From assembly GCA_014802435.1 (NCBI GenBank), contig JAAVCG010000012.1, forward strand, positions 13,656 to 77,003: 63,348 nt of DNA, written 5' to 3'. The notes beneath the pieces are model-generated. The model saw nothing but the letters and a program-made list of their open reading frames with translations, did no database searches and was not told the DNA's origin. Position 1 is the stretch's first letter; each line of letters begins with the position of its first letter. Origin of the DNA: Bacteroides sp. (GTDB taxonomy: Bacteria; Bacteroidota; Bacteroidia; Bacteroidales; Muribaculaceae). Position numbers and translations under genes: made by a program. This document shows, one piece after another, positions 15,454 through 25,625 of this stretch.

Positions 15454-18192
15454 ATGAAGAAGTTTAATCTCAAGTCTCTCGCACTTGTGGCTGCTCTGGC
15501 CACTGCCGCGAGCCTCAATGCTGCCGAACACCGCAGCATTGTCGGAGATACTCCGGAGGATCGCTCCGGATGGATTGTTACGGGGTGCTCTCAGCAAAAT
15601 GTCAATGCCGGAGAGAATGAGGATGGTGGTCTGAACCATATTATTGATGACAATGTCAAGACGTTCTGGCACACAAGCTGGAGCGGAGCGGTTGACCAGA
15701 CATCCTATCCTCACTACATTATTTTTGACCGTGGCGAAGACCCCATGGAGATTGGTGCGTTCGGCTATACTCCCCGCCAGAACAGCACCGGCAATGGTTT
15801 CGTTACCAAGTATCGCTTTTATGCCGTTGATGAGGCCCTGACCGATGTTCCTGTCTGCTCCGGCTCTCAGGATTGTGCCGACCCTGATCATGTAGCAGGA
15901 ATTGCGTGGGCCGACGCTCACACTCCGCTGATTGAAGGCACATTTGACATTGTTTATAGTGACCTGTCGACCCATGGCGAGCACCTCGTTGAACTTCCTT
16001 CAACAACTTCGGCCCGCTATCTTGTCTTCGTCATTGACGATTGCAGCAGCGCCAACGCCGGCATGTTTGCCAACTGTGCCGAATTCCGCACCTATAAGGG
16101 CCTGAAGGAGGATGTTTGGAATGACCCTCAGGACCTTTACGTCGGCAAGCAGATGAAGTTCAAGAATGTCCAGCATAACTATTACATCGGCGTCTGCTCC
16201 GAAGAAAACACCAAGATGGGTTTTGCCTCGGGGATTGATTGCATTTGGGATGTGATTGACGCCGGAAATGGTAAGGTTAAGCTCTACAACGGATTTGCAG
16301 ATAGCTATGCCGGCCCGATTATTGAAGAATATAACACCCGTCTGCCCCTGGTCAAGGACGAAGCCGAGGCCGGCGAATGGGAGTTTGCCTGGGCTGATAA
16401 TGCCGTTCGTGACTGCATCACCATCTTCTCAGGTGAAAGCAATTATCCGGCAATGCACATGGTTGCCTGGGACGGTATTGTCCGCTGGACTAAGGGCGTT
16501 GATGCCTCTCATTTCGTGCCCTCAGTTGTTGACGAGAGCGATTATGAAGTGCTTGCCGAGGAGTTTATCAATTCGCTTCCCAATGGCGAACTGATTGGCA
16601 AGCGTCAGATTACCGACGAAGTTGCTCAAGCCATTGAAACACTGCGAAATAATCCCAAGGACCTGGATGCCTATCGCGCTCTTGAAGCAGCGGCCAACGC
16701 TGCGCCGTTTAATCTTCCCGAAGCCGGAAAATATTACACTCTGACCGCCGCTCAGGCCGGATTTGAAGGCAAGAAGATGATTGAGCCTTATGTGGCTGAC
16801 TCGGAGGGTAACTATATCGTTAAGGTGAAGGATGAAACCGGAGTTCCCGCCCTCTGGCAGTTTACCTCATGTGCCGAGCCTGACGATGACCTCTACGTTA
16901 TCAGCGCTGCAAACACCGGCAAATCACTCGCTCAGGTAACTTTTGGCAAGTCAACCGTTATGACCGAACCCGGAGCGGAAAATGAAGGCCATTATGACCT
17001 CACCAACCCCAAGCACGGCAGCAGCGAAGGTGTGGCCCTCATCCGCTATAATGACGCAGAGCGCAGCGACTATTCTGTAGCAAAGCTCAAGGACGACAAC
17101 TCATTTGACAGCTACAAGGATGGCCTCCTCCCCTGGAAGATTGAAGAAGTGACCGAGGTTTCTGTTGCCCTCAATGAAGGCTTCGGCTCACTGCATTTCC
17201 CTTTTGCCGTCGCTATTCCTGAAGGTGTTACGGTTTATACCCTTGCCTCTATCGAGAACTTTAAGGCCGTCGCAGACCCCTTTGAAGGCGAAGAAATCCC
17301 GGCCAACACCGCCGTGATTTTCGCTGCCGACGCTGAGTCTGTTTCATTCCCCATCATCACTTCAACGGCTGATGCTGCCGAGCAGGCTGAAGGCGTTCTC
17401 CTTGGTCTGAACGCTCCCGCTCACATTGAGAATGCTTACGTAATCTATGGCAACGGATTCTATCCCTGTGACCCCTATGAAGGCATCCCCGCCAACTCTG
17501 CTTATATTATCGGCGATGGTGATAACGACGTTACGCTCGTAATCCCCGTCAGCGGAATTGCCCTCGACACTGAAAACGCTACCCTCGAAGTTGGCGAAAC
17601 GCTGACCCTTGAGGCTACCGTTACTCCCGCCAATGCAACTGAAGTCAAGGTTACTTGGAAATCATCAAACGAAGCCGTCGCTACCGTATCGGCTGCCGGC
17701 GAAGTGACTGCCGTTGCTCCCGGTGAGGCTGAAATCAGCGCTTCATGCGGCGGTTTTGACGCCGTCTGCAAGGTGACTGTCAATGAACCCGCTCCCGTTG
17801 TTGCCGAATCAGTAGTCCTTTCAGAAACCACGCTGACCCTCGTTGAAGGCGAATCAGCCACTCTGACCGCTACCGTTCTTCCCGAAGAAGCCGAAGACAA
17901 GACCATCGTCTGGACCTCTTCAAACGAACTCGTGGCTACGGTTTCAGCCCAAGGCGAAGTCAGCGCCATTGCTGAAGGCACTGCCGTCATCACCGCCACC
18001 TGCGGCGAAGTCAGCGCCGAATGTGCTGTGACCGTTGAGGCTAAGGAAGAAGAATCAATGATTGAAGCCGTTCGCGCCAACTTCGGCCAATATGAAGTCT
18101 ATGACCTCGCCGGACGTCGCGTCAATTCAATGCCCGCCCGCGGAGTCTACATGATTAAACTTGACAACCGCACGGTTAAAATCACCCTCTGA
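15454..18192 (+). CDS. Secreted protein with discoidin-like, two Ig-like (BIG2) domains and a T9SS-type C-terminus
   Basis: The 912-residue protein has a signal peptide (residues 1-23, cut after SLNA). The N-terminal region has a carbohydrate-binding F5/8 type C-like look (LNHIIDDNVKTFWHTSWSG, PHYIIFDRG, VTKYRFYAVD, ARYLVFVIDD; about 40-205). A middle region contains no recognised domain. Two BIG2 Ig-like domains with TLTLEATVTPANATEVKVTW and TLTATVLPEEAEDKTIVW, each ending in V..V.V..GE..., occupy about 690-865. The last 35 residues (YEVYDLAGRRVNS...GVYMIKL) match Bacteroidota C-terminal sorting sequences. The protein is probably exported and surface-attached, binding host or plant glycans by inference. 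A terminator follows at 18210. Confidence 0.82.
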   Translation: MKKFNLKSLALVAALATAASLNAAEHRSIVGDTPEDRSGWIVTGCSQQNVNAGENEDGGLNHIIDDNVKTFWHTSWSGAVDQTSYPHYIIFDRGEDPMEIGAFGYTPRQNSTGNGFVTKYRFYAVDEALTDVPVCSGSQDCADPDHVAGIAWADAHTPLIEGTFDIVYSDLSTHGEHLVELPSTTSARYLVFVIDDCSSANAGMFANCAEFRTYKGLKEDVWNDPQDLYVGKQMKFKNVQHNYYIGVCSEENTKMGFASGIDCIWDVIDAGNGKVKLYNGFADSYAGPIIEEYNTRLPLVKDEAEAGEWEFAWADNAVRDCITIFSGESNYPAMHMVAWDGIVRWTKGVDASHFVPSVVDESDYEVLAEEFINSLPNGELIGKRQITDEVAQAIETLRNNPKDLDAYRALEAAANAAPFNLPEAGKYYTLTAAQAGFEGKKMIEPYVADSEGNYIVKVKDETGVPALWQFTSCAEPDDDLYVISAANTGKSLAQVTFGKSTVMTEPGAENEGHYDLTNPKHGSSEGVALIRYNDAERSDYSVAKLKDDNSFDSYKDGLLPWKIEEVTEVSVALNEGFGSLHFPFAVAIPEGVTVYTLASIENFKAVADPFEGEEIPANTAVIFAADAESVSFPIITSTADAAEQAEGVLLGLNAPAHIENAYVIYGNGFYPCDPYEGIPANSAYIIGDGDNDVTLVIPVSGIALDTENATLEVGETLTLEATVTPANATEVKVTWKSSNEAVATVSAAGEVTAVAPGEAEISASCGGFDAVCKVTVNEPAPVVAESVVLSETTLTLVEGESATLTATVLPEEAEDKTIVWTSSNELVATVSAQGEVSAIAEGTAVITATCGEVSAECAVTVEAKEEESMIEAVRANFGQYEVYDLAGRRVNSMPARGVYMIKLDNRTVKITL

Positions 18193-18209
18193 GAATTAAC
18201 CCTCTGATT

Positions 18210-18251
18210 AAAAATCGGAATTATCGGGATTTTCTGATAATTCCGATTTTT
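18210..18251 (+). terminator. Rho-independent terminator after the secreted-protein gene
   Basis: AAAAATCGGAATTATC pairs perfectly with GATAATTCCGATTTTT over a 10-base loop; the T-run is part of the stem's 3' side. Confidence 0.8.
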
Positions 18252-18252
18252 A

Positions 18253-18284
18253 TTTGCGGGAAAAGAAAATTTTTCGTAAATTTG
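18253..18284 (+). promoter_or_regulatory. Promoter of the aldolase gene
   Basis: TTTG at 18253-18256 and TAAATTTG at 18277-18284 with 20 bases between; the gene starts 41 bases later. Confidence 0.75.
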
Positions 18285-18324
18285 CACCAAAATCTAAACC
18301 CAATTAAATAATTCTCTTAACCAA

Positions 18325-19323
18325 ATGGTAAGCTACAAAGAATTAGGCCTCGTAAACACCAGAGAGATGTTTGCCAAGGCAATCAAGGGCGGATATGCAA
18401 TCCCCGCCTTCAACTTCAACAATATGGAGCAGCTCCAGGCCATCATCAAAGCCGCTGCTGAAGAAAAGAGCCCCGTAATCCTTCAGGTATCAAAGGGCGC
18501 ACGCAACTATGCCAACGCAACTCTTCTGCGCTACATGGCTCAGGGCGCCGTTGCTTATGCCAAGGAACTCGGCTGGGAACATCCCCAGATCTGCCTCCAC
18601 CTTGACCATGGTGACTCCTTCGAACTCTGCAAGAGCTGCATCGACAGCGGCTTCTCAAGCGTCATGATTGACGGTTCACACCTCCCCTACGAAGAAAACG
18701 TTGCGCTGACCAAGCAAGTCGTTGACTATGCTCATCAGTTTGACGTAACCGTTGAAGGTGAACTCGGTGTGCTCGCCGGCGTTGAAGACGAAGTTTCAAG
18801 CGACCACCACACTTACACTGACCCCGAAGAAGTTATCGACTTCGCTACCCGTACCGGTTGCGACTCTCTCGCCATCTCTATCGGTACCAGCCACGGCGCT
18901 TACAAGTTCACTCCCGAACAGTGCACCCGCAACGCTGAAGGCAAGCTCGTGCCCCCGCCGCTGGCATTCGACGTGCTCGACGCCGTTATGGAAAAGCTCC
19001 CCGGATTCCCCATCGTGCTTCATGGCTCAAGCTCTGTGCCCCAGGAATACGTTGACATCATCAACGCTAACGGCGGCAAGCTCCCTGACGCTATCGGTAT
19101 CCCCGAAGAAGAACTCCGCAAGGCTGCCAAGAGCGCCGTTTGCAAGATCAACATCGACTCTGACAGCCGTCTGGCTATGACCGCTGCCGTTCGCAAGGTC
19201 TTCAACGAAAAGCCCGGTGAATTCGACCCCCGCAAATACCTCGGCCCGGCCCGCGACGAAATGGAAAAGCTCTACAAGCACAAAATCGTCAACGTGCTCG
19301 GCTCTAACGGCAAAGCCGAATAA
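18325..19323 (+). CDS. fba: Class II fructose-bisphosphate aldolase
   Basis: This glycolytic and gluconeogenic enzyme splits fructose-1,6-bisphosphate with a zinc ion. The 332-residue protein has AFNFNNMEQ near the start, the metal and catalytic region LHLDHGD (Asp94, His95), EGELG (near 139-143), the second metal-binding His in GTSHGAYK, and LHGSS near 232. Length and motifs fit a normal class II enzyme. It is transcribed alone: own promoter and a clear terminator on each side. The strongly biased codon use (AAG, CTC, ACC rich) fits a highly expressed gene. Confidence 0.95.
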   Translation: MVSYKELGLVNTREMFAKAIKGGYAIPAFNFNNMEQLQAIIKAAAEEKSPVILQVSKGARNYANATLLRYMAQGAVAYAKELGWEHPQICLHLDHGDSFELCKSCIDSGFSSVMIDGSHLPYEENVALTKQVVDYAHQFDVTVEGELGVLAGVEDEVSSDHHTYTDPEEVIDFATRTGCDSLAISIGTSHGAYKFTPEQCTRNAEGKLVPPPLAFDVLDAVMEKLPGFPIVLHGSSSVPQEYVDIINANGGKLPDAIGIPEEELRKAAKSAVCKINIDSDSRLAMTAAVRKVFNEKPGEFDPRKYLGPARDEMEKLYKHKIVNVLGSNGKAE

Positions 19324-19351
19324 GAGTCTTACCAACGAATAAAACTCAAGG

Positions 19352-19391
19352 AGGGAGCGCATCATTCCGATGCGCTCCCTCTGCGTTTTTT
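19352..19391 (+). terminator. Terminator of the aldolase gene
   Basis: AGGGAGCGCAT-CATTCCG-ATGCGCTCCCT is a perfect 11-pair stem followed by CTGCGTTTTTT. Confidence 0.9.
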
Positions 19392-19405
19392 GTACCGTAG
19401 AGAAT

Positions 19406-19649
19406 CACTGGGGGCGACAGGCGCCCTCGCCTGTCGAGCCGCGCAAGCGGCTTCTTACCATCCGCGGTGGCGCTGGTGCGCCATGATGACCCGAGGGCGG
19501 GTCATCTTCCCAGTGCAAGTTCTGCAACACCATCGCCTCGGTCTGAGGGTATGAAGCCGCCTTTGCGGCGGCTCAACAGGCGAGGGCGCCTGTTGTTCCC
19601 AGTGCTTTGCGGACCTGATGTGGCGGCGGATTGGAATCCGCCTTTCCAT
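19406..19649. repeat. Composite inverted repeat with nested hairpins
   Basis: This covers most of the 377-base gap between fba and ygiQ. A left segment (19406-19454) and an inverted right segment (19553-19604) match over about 50 bases, each made of a CAGGCGCCCTCGCCTG hairpin and a GAAGCCGC...GCGGCTTC-type hairpin. Between them are TGGCGC...GCGCCA and GATGACCC...GGGTCATC hairpins. A right-end copy of the palindromic family lies at 19622-19649 in the A variant (GGATTGGAATCC). A further partial piece (GGGCGCCTGTCGTCCCC) is at about 19656-19672. No gene is seen in it. Confidence 0.75.
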
Positions 19650-19700
19650 TCTTGTGGGCGCCTGTCGTCCCCAGGGCATTGTCACTCTTTTAGTGTTCTT

Positions 19701-21467
19701 TTACTTGTGTTTCTTGGGTTGGGGTTTGTACCAGAAGAAGTATTGGCGTTGGGCGTCTTTGGCGGCGGGGTTTGTTGCACAGTAGACCCGCTGGAGGGTA
19801 TAGGGGTGATAGCCGGTGTAGAAGATTTCAGTGCTGAGGGTCATGGGGGTTGGCGTGAAGTCCTGGACTTGCTCAAGGTGCATGTCAAGTTTGCGGGTAA
19901 TGTTAGCCAGCCGGGCCATGTCTTCTTCGCGACATCCGGGATGGGAGGAGATGAAATAGGGGATTAGTTGTTGCCGCAGGCCGTTACGTTGGTTTACGCG
20001 GTCAAATATCTCCTTGAATTTATAGAACAGGCTGAAGTCAGGCTTACGCATGATGTTAAGCACATGAGGCTCAGTATGTTCGGGAGCAACTTTCAGTCGG
20101 CCGGAGACATGGCGTGCAATGAGTTGCTCGCAGTATTGCCGGTTTGCGGCGTCGGTTTTAGGTGAGCCGGATGAGGCCATAGCCAGGTCATATCTCACTC
20201 CGGAGCCGACGAATGCTTTTTTAACGGCGGGCATGGCGTCAACGGCCTTGTAGATTTTCAGCAGTGGGGTATGGTCATTGTTGAGATTGGGGCACGGGGC
20301 GGGGTGCAGGCAGCTCGGGCGGAGGCATTTGCGACATTTTTCAAGGTCACGGCCGCCCATGGCATACATGTTGGCGCTTGGGCCGCCAAGGTCACTGATG
20401 TAGCCTTTGAAGTCAGGCATTTTGGTGACGGCTTCCACCTCGCGGAGGATTGACTCGGGGGAGCGGGAGGCAATGAACTTTCCCTGATGGGCAGAGATGG
20501 TGCAGAATGAGCAGCCGCCGAAGCATCCGCGGTGCATGCAGACGGAATGGCGAATCATCTCGTAGGCGGGAATGGTTTTGCCGCGATATCGGGGGTGGGG
20601 GAGTCGGGTATACGGCAGGTCAAATGAGGCGTCGATTTCGGCCGTGGTCATCGGCTCATACATGGGGTTGACCTTTACGGCTCGGCGGCCATGTTGCTGA
20701 TAGAGGATGGTGTCAGGGGCGAGGCGATTGCTCTGCTGCTCAATGTGTTTGAAGTTGGCAGCCTGCTTGCGTTTGTCGGCCAGACATTGCTCGTAGGAGT
20801 TGAGGATAATGGCTTTGTCTGACGGGGCGGGAATCTCCTTTGCGGGGATTCGGAGGCAGGTCTGGGGAATATCAGTCAGGGCGCTGATTTTTTCGCCGGC
20901 GAGCAGTCGGGAGGCAATTTCGCGGATAGGTTTTTCGCCCATACCATAGATCAGGAGGTCAACGGGGGCGTCCATGAGGATTGATGGGCGCAGGCGGTCT
21001 TGCCAGTAGTCATAATGGCTCAGGCGTCGCATCGAGGCTTCGATTCCGCCGGCAATGATTGGCGTATCGGGGAAGAGGCGGCGAAGGATTTCAGAATAGA
21101 CGATGGTAGGGTAATCCGGGCGGGCTCCGGCGCGTCCGCCGGGGGTGTAAGCATCGTCATGGCGCTTTCGGCGGGCGGCGGTGTAGTGATTGACCATGGA
21201 GTCCATGGCTCCGGGCGAGATTCCGAAAAACAGCCTCGGGGCGTCAAACTTGCGGAAGTCTCGCAGGTCATCGCGCCAGTTGGGCTGGGGAACTATGGCC
21301 ACGTTAAGCCCCATGGCCTGGAGAGTGCGGCCAATGACGGCGGCGCCAAATGAGGGATGATCAACATAGGCGTCGCCTGAAAAGAGGACTACATCAACGT
21401 GGTCCCATCCCAGGGCCTCCATTTCCTTGACGGAAGTGGGGAGCCAGCGGTCAGCTCCGGGCATCAT
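19701..21467 (-). CDS. ygiQ: YgiQ family radical SAM protein (UPF0313)
   Basis: The 588-residue protein opens with [19 protein letters not shown] and [18 protein letters not shown], the B12-binding-like N-terminal signature of YgiQ. The radical SAM cluster motif is [13 protein letters not shown], giving three cysteines spaced for a 4Fe-4S cluster, followed by GCREEDM and the C-terminal DUF3362-like segment ending in a basic tail. Function in the cell is unknown. The gene overlaps the end of uvrB by four bases and depends on the uvrB promoter. It is slightly shorter than the E. coli protein. The family call is firm. Confidence 0.93.
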   Translation of the reverse strand: MMPGADRWLPTSVKEMEALGWDHVDVVLFSGDAYVDHPSFGAAVIGRTLQAMGLNVAIVPQPNWRDDLRDFRKFDAPRLFFGISPGAMDSMVNHYTAARRKRHDDAYTPGGRAGARPDYPTIVYSEILRRLFPDTPIIAGGIEASMRRLSHYDYWQDRLRPSILMDAPVDLLIYGMGEKPIREIASRLLAGEKISALTDIPQTCLRIPAKEIPAPSDKAIILNSYEQCLADKRKQAANFKHIEQQSNRLAPDTILYQQHGRRAVKVNPMYEPMTTAEIDASFDLPYTRLPHPRYRGKTIPAYEMIRHSVCMHRGCFGGCSFCTISAHQGKFIASRSPESILREVEAVTKMPDFKGYISDLGGPSANMYAMGGRDLEKCRKCLRPSCLHPAPCPNLNNDHTPLLKIYKAVDAMPAVKKAFVGSGVRYDLAMASSGSPKTDAANRQYCEQLIARHVSGRLKVAPEHTEPHVLNIMRKPDFSLFYKFKEIFDRVNQRNGLRQQLIPYFISSHPGCREEDMARLANITRKLDMHLEQVQDFTPTPMTLSTEIFYTGYHPYTLQRVYCATNPAAKDAQRQYFFWYKPQPKKHK

Positions 21468-23572
21468 TGGGTAGCCTCCTTTCGCTCTAAAAGGTCTTGC
21501 ATCTTAATCATTTCGTCGCGCAGGCGAGCGGCCTCCAGGAAGTCCATTTTCTTGGCGGCGGCCATCATCTGCTGTTTGAGTTTGTCAATGTTCTTGCGCA
21601 TATCGGAGGTGCTCATGTACTGAACTACGGGGTCAGCCGCCAGGTTGACCTCATGAGTGTATTCCGCTTCATAAGGCAGGGGCTTGGAAACCGTAGGCTT
21701 GCCGTCTTTCTTTTCGCGGGAGCGTCCGGGCTTTTTGTTGACTGCTCCGGCGGGTGTGAGATCCTCGATTGCCTCACGGTCAAGGCCTACTATTCTGTTG
21801 CGGGCCTTGACGATGGCTTGCGGAGTGATTCCATGTTCCTCATTATAGGCGAGCTGGAGGGCGCGTCGGCGCTCGGTTTCCTCGATTGTCTGCTTCATGG
21901 AGTCAGTCATCTTGTCGGCATACATGATTACGCGGCCATTGAGGTTACGCGCGGCGCGGCCAACGGTCTGAGTCAGCGAGCGATGGCTTCGGAGGAAGCC
22001 CTCTTTATCGGCATCAAGGATGGCGACGAGGCTCACCTCCGGCAGGTCAAGGCCTTCACGCAGAAGGTTGACTCCGATAAGCACATCATAGACTCCGGCG
22101 CGGAGGTCATCAAGGATTTTGATGCGCTCCATGGTGTCGACGTCGCTATGCATATAGGCGGTCTTGATGTCATACTTTGCGAGATAATCATTCAGCTCCT
22201 CGGCCATGCGCTTGGTCAGAGTCGTGACGAGTGTGCGCTCGCCCAGTTCCGTTCGGCGGGTGATTTCTTCCATGAGGTCGTCGATTTGATTGAGCGACGG
22301 GCGCACCTCAATTATTGGGTCAAGAAGTCCGGTCGGGCGGATAACCTGCTCGACGACTACGCCCTCGGCGCGCTGCAATTCATAATCGGCGGGAGTTGCG
22401 GAGACATAAATTGTTTGCGGCACAAGGGCTTCGAATTCCTCAAATTTCAGGGGTCGGTTATCAAGGGCGGCAGGCAGGCGGAATCCATAGTCAACGAGGT
22501 TTACCTTGCGCGAGACGTCGCCGCCATACATTGCGCGAATCTGCGGAACGGTTACATGGCTCTCGTCAATAATTGTCAGGAAATCATCCGGGAAATAATC
22601 AAGCAGGCAGAAGGGGCGCTCGCCCGGGCGGCGACCGTCAAAATATCTGCTGTAATTCTCAATGCCGGAACAATGGCCCAACTCCTTGATCATCTCCAGG
22701 TCATAAGTAACGCGCTCGCGCAGGCGCTGGGCCTCCAGGAGCTTGTCTTCGCGCTCAAAGTCCTGAAGGCGCTCGCCCAGGTCAAGAGCAATCTGTGAGA
22801 TGGCGGCATTCTGGCGCTCGGCGGAAGTCACGAAGAGGTTCGCCGGATAGATTTTAAACGTATCGTGGCTGCCGAGGCTTACTCCGTCGAGCGGATGAAC
22901 GGTTTGAATCGACTCTATCTCGTCGCCCCAGAAGACGATGCGCAAGGTGATTTCCTCGTAAGCAAGGCGGATTTCAACCGTGTCGCCGCGCACTCTGAAA
23001 GTGCCCCGGGCAAGGTCTGCCTCATTACGCGAATAAAGCGATGCGACGAGCTTGCGCAAAAACTCGTTGCGCCCAATCTGTTCGCCAACTTTGATTTCAA
23101 TGACGCTGGCATCAAAGTCAGTCGGGTTGCCCATACCGAAAAGGCAACTGACGGAGCTGACGACTATGACATCCTGACGCCCCGAAAGCAGAGCCGACAC
23201 CGTCGACAGGCGCAGGCGCTCGATTTCGTCATTGATCATCAGGTCCTTCTCGATATATCGGTCGATGCCGGGGATATAAGCCTCCGGCTGATAATAATCA
23301 TAATAACTTACAAAATACTGCACGGAATTATCCGGAAAGAACTGTTTGAACTCCGAATAAAGCTGAGCAGCAAGGGTTTTATTATGGCTGAGGATGAGAG
23401 TAGGGCGCTGAACGCGCTCAATGACATTAGCCATTGTAAAAGTCTTGCCGGAGCCGGTCACGCCCAAGAGCACCTGCGCATCCGAGCCCTCCAGGACCCC
23501 CTGCGCCAGTGCGTCAATAGCCTGCGGCTGATCGCCCGTAGGCTTATATTGCGAAGAAAGTTTAAATTCCAT
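21464..23572 (-). CDS. uvrB: Excinuclease ABC subunit B (UvrB)
   Basis: UvrB is the damage-verification helicase-like subunit of nucleotide excision repair. ATG at 23572 ([19 protein letters not shown]) is chosen; the open frame reaches 23629 but its 19 extra residues do not look like the family. Walker A is GVTGSGKT (37-44), the beta-hairpin follows as [12 protein letters not shown], helicase motif DESH (near 340), and the C-terminal UVR domain ([20 protein letters not shown], near 660-690) binds UvrC. The 702-residue length is standard. The -7 box lies only seven bases before the start codon, so the transcript would be nearly leaderless. Confidence 0.95.
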   Translation of the reverse strand: MEFKLSSQYKPTGDQPQAIDALAQGVLEGSDAQVLLGVTGSGKTFTMANVIERVQRPTLILSHNKTLAAQLYSEFKQFFPDNSVQYFVSYYDYYQPEAYIPGIDRYIEKDLMINDEIERLRLSTVSALLSGRQDVIVVSSVSCLFGMGNPTDFDASVIEIKVGEQIGRNEFLRKLVASLYSRNEADLARGTFRVRGDTVEIRLAYEEITLRIVFWGDEIESIQTVHPLDGVSLGSHDTFKIYPANLFVTSAERQNAAISQIALDLGERLQDFEREDKLLEAQRLRERVTYDLEMIKELGHCSGIENYSRYFDGRRPGERPFCLLDYFPDDFLTIIDESHVTVPQIRAMYGGDVSRKVNLVDYGFRLPAALDNRPLKFEEFEALVPQTIYVSATPADYELQRAEGVVVEQVIRPTGLLDPIIEVRPSLNQIDDLMEEITRRTELGERTLVTTLTKRMAEELNDYLAKYDIKTAYMHSDVDTMERIKILDDLRAGVYDVLIGVNLLREGLDLPEVSLVAILDADKEGFLRSHRSLTQTVGRAARNLNGRVIMYADKMTDSMKQTIEETERRRALQLAYNEEHGITPQAIVKARNRIVGLDREAIEDLTPAGAVNKKPGRSREKKDGKPTVSKPLPYEAEYTHEVNLAADPVVQYMSTSDMRKNIDKLKQQMMAAAKKMDFLEAARLRDEMIKMQDLLERKEATQ

Positions 23573-23578
23573 AACCCG

Positions 23579-23586
23579 CAAATTTA
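23579..23586 (-). promoter_or_regulatory. Promoter -7 box of uvrB
   Basis: TAAATTTG on the minus strand ends seven bases from the start codon. With a transcript start about seven bases downstream of the box, almost no leader remains. No in-register TTTG -33 element was found. Confidence 0.5.
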
Positions 23587-23654
23587 CAAAAAATCCCCGA
23601 CATACGCAACCCCCTTTGAAATGCAACATCCACTATCTATTGGTTTTGATACTG

Positions 23655-23900
23655 AAAAGTATGAATTGAGACTGAAATGAGATTAAAGAGGCTGAAATGA
23701 GACTAAAATGAGACTGATTGACACTAAAATGAGACTAAAAAGGCTAAAATGAGACAAAAATGAGACTGAATGACACTAAAAATGACACTAAAAATGAAGA
23801 AATGACACTGAAAATGCTGAAAAAATTTGGAAAACCCGAAAAAAAACCGTAACTTTGTGCCGCAAAACAACAACTAAATGACACTAAAAATGACAAAAGA
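23655..23900 (+). repeat. Array of degenerate ATGAGAC / ATGACACTAAA repeats before the AlbA_2 gene
   Basis: The 305-base gap after uvrB is dominated by a short motif in one orientation: about eight ATGAGAC or ATGAGATT-type copies (23676-23768), then four to five ATGACACTAAA or ATGACACTGAAA-type copies (23769-23816), with a last one overlapping the start codon of the next gene (23878-23893). The spacing is irregular (about 10 to 20 bases). The promoter at 23826-23857 sits between the array and the gene. Confidence 0.8.
23826..23857 (+). promoter_or_regulatory. Promoter of the AlbA_2-domain regulator gene
   Basis: TTTG at 23826-23829 and TAACTTTG at 23850-23857, 20 bases apart; the start codon is 20 bases downstream. 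Confidence 0.7.
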
Positions 23901-25575
23901 AGAACTCCTCAACCGACTAAACGGCATTGAATGGACTGACTTTGAAGTCAAAGAAGCCAAAAACGACCTTCCCAAAAACATCTGGGAAACCGTCAGCGCA
24001 TTCTCCAATACCAATGGCGGATGGATAGTCCTCGGCATCAAAGAACGCAAAGGCGAACGAGGAACCTCTTTTGACATTCAAGGAATTGACCGCCCCGAAA
24101 AAATAGAACAAGACTTCATCAACGTTATCCGCTCAAACGGTAAATTCAACCAACGCCTCTCCGTTCAATCCGAAAGATTTGAAATTGACGGGAAAACCAT
24201 CATGGCTTTCTACGTTCCAATGTCGGAAACAAAACCAATCTACATCACAAACCCGGTCAACACGTTTATCAGAGTAGGCAGCGGCGACCAACGGGCTACG
24301 GACTTTGAAGTCCGCGCCATGCAACGCGACCAGGCCTTCGGCAAGAAATCAAACGAAGTGGTCTTTGAAACCTCCTTTGCCGACATCAATCAGAAATCAT
24401 TTCAGAGCTTCAGAGAATACCTCAGAGGCTTCAACCCGATGCTTCAATACAATGCCTTGTCAGACAAAGAATTCGCCATCAAGACCGGAATAGTTGTCAA
24501 CGGGCTGCTGACCATTGGCGGGCTGCTGATGTTTGGAAACCTCGAAGTGATTCTCCGCTTCAACCCTGACTTCATGATTGACTACATGGAAATTCCCGGG
24601 ACGACGATTCAAGACGCCAGCCGCAGATACACGTTCAGGATTCAAGAACAAGAAAACATCTGGGAATACTACAACGTCATTCTCCAGCGCCTGCGAAACC
24701 ACGTTGACAATCCATACTCTCCGCGCCCTGACGGAATAGCGCCGGAAGATAACTCGCAGATCTACTGCATTCGTGAGGCCCTCGTCAATATGCTTGCGCA
24801 TGCCGACTACTTCAGTGAGATTCACTCCACAGTCAGAGTCTTTGACGATCATATCCAATTTCAAAACGCCGGGCGCTTCCCCGTTGACTTGGAAATGGTT
24901 GGCCGCACCCTTGTTTCTCAGCCGCGCAATCCTAACCTTCTGCGCTTCTTCAAGCTTGCAAGAATTTCAGAAAACGGCGGCTACGGGATTGACAAGATTC
25001 TCAACTGGAGGAATCTGACGGGATGTGAAGTAGATATCCAAAGCGATATAACCAAGTCAGAAGTGACGTTTAATCTGCCTCGGCGCGGATTAAACCGGCA
25101 GCTTCCGCCGGCCGTTAATCAAGGCGAACTCCAAGATGCGGCTCAGGAGCGTGAAGCGGCAGAGACAATCCTGCGGCTTATCAAGGAGAATGACAAAATC
25201 TCCATTTCCGAGCTGACTGACGCCATCGGCCTCTCCAAGAGCAGCATTAACCGGATAATCTCGAAGCTGAAAGATGACGGCAAACTGACGCGCATCGGGA
25301 CTGCCCGTAACGGCGTCTGGTTGCTTCCGCCGGAAAGGAATGATTCGGAAATGCACTCCGTCGTCATGGAGCCGGAGACCATCTACGGTGCTGAAACGCT
25401 CTCGCAGACCATCCTGAAAATGATTTCGCGAAATCGGCGCATCACGATTGTCGAGATAGCGAAGGCCTGTGGATTCTCCCGCAGCCATATCGATAAGATC
25501 CTGGGCCAATTGAAGGCCGAAGGAAGGCTTGTAAGAGAAGGCTCCCCGCGAAATGGCTTCTGGGTTGTAAAATAG
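23878..25575 (+). CDS. AlbA_2 (Schlafen-type) / ATP-binding / double wHTH regulator protein
   Basis: The 565-residue protein has an N-terminal AlbA_2 domain (about 12-130; EWTDFEVKEAKNDLP, SNTNGGWIVLGIKE), a central HATPase-like C-terminal domain of the RecG-related family (REALVNMLAHADYF, IQFQNAGRFPVDLE, NPNLLRFFKLARISENGGYGI; about 295-380), and two C-terminal winged-helix units (ISISELTDAIGLSKSSINRIISKL near 440 and ITIVEIAKACGFSRSHIDKILGQL near 520), each ending in a GxxRNGxW turn. Such proteins are putative transcriptional regulators, and some members are tied to defence loci. ATG 23878 is used; ATG 23890 is possible. The repeat array in front suggests it binds its own control region, which is inference. 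Confidence 0.85.
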   Translation: MTLKMTKEELLNRLNGIEWTDFEVKEAKNDLPKNIWETVSAFSNTNGGWIVLGIKERKGERGTSFDIQGIDRPEKIEQDFINVIRSNGKFNQRLSVQSERFEIDGKTIMAFYVPMSETKPIYITNPVNTFIRVGSGDQRATDFEVRAMQRDQAFGKKSNEVVFETSFADINQKSFQSFREYLRGFNPMLQYNALSDKEFAIKTGIVVNGLLTIGGLLMFGNLEVILRFNPDFMIDYMEIPGTTIQDASRRYTFRIQEQENIWEYYNVILQRLRNHVDNPYSPRPDGIAPEDNSQIYCIREALVNMLAHADYFSEIHSTVRVFDDHIQFQNAGRFPVDLEMVGRTLVSQPRNPNLLRFFKLARISENGGYGIDKILNWRNLTGCEVDIQSDITKSEVTFNLPRRGLNRQLPPAVNQGELQDAAQEREAAETILRLIKENDKISISELTDAIGLSKSSINRIISKLKDDGKLTRIGTARNGVWLLPPERNDSEMHSVVMEPETIYGAETLSQTILKMISRNRRITIVEIAKACGFSRSHIDKILGQLKAEGRLVREGSPRNGFWVVK

Positions 25576-25600
25576 TTATCGTAATTCCGTGGAATTTTTG

Positions 25601-25608
25601 TAACTTTG
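25601..25608 (+). promoter_or_regulatory. Promoter -7 box of rlmD
   Basis: TAACTTTG, 18 bases before ATG 25626. A TTTG just before it (25597-25600) is not in -33 register. Confidence 0.5.
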
Positions 25609-25625
25609 CAGAAAATTTTTTGTTT

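Noticed and set aside
17502-18080. 192-codon minus-strand frame in the Ig-like region
   Set aside because: Antisense of the BIG2 repeats, Ser/Thr/Ala/Val low-complexity.
21497-22798. 433-codon plus-strand frame opposite uvrB
   Set aside because: Shadow of uvrB; no family resemblance.
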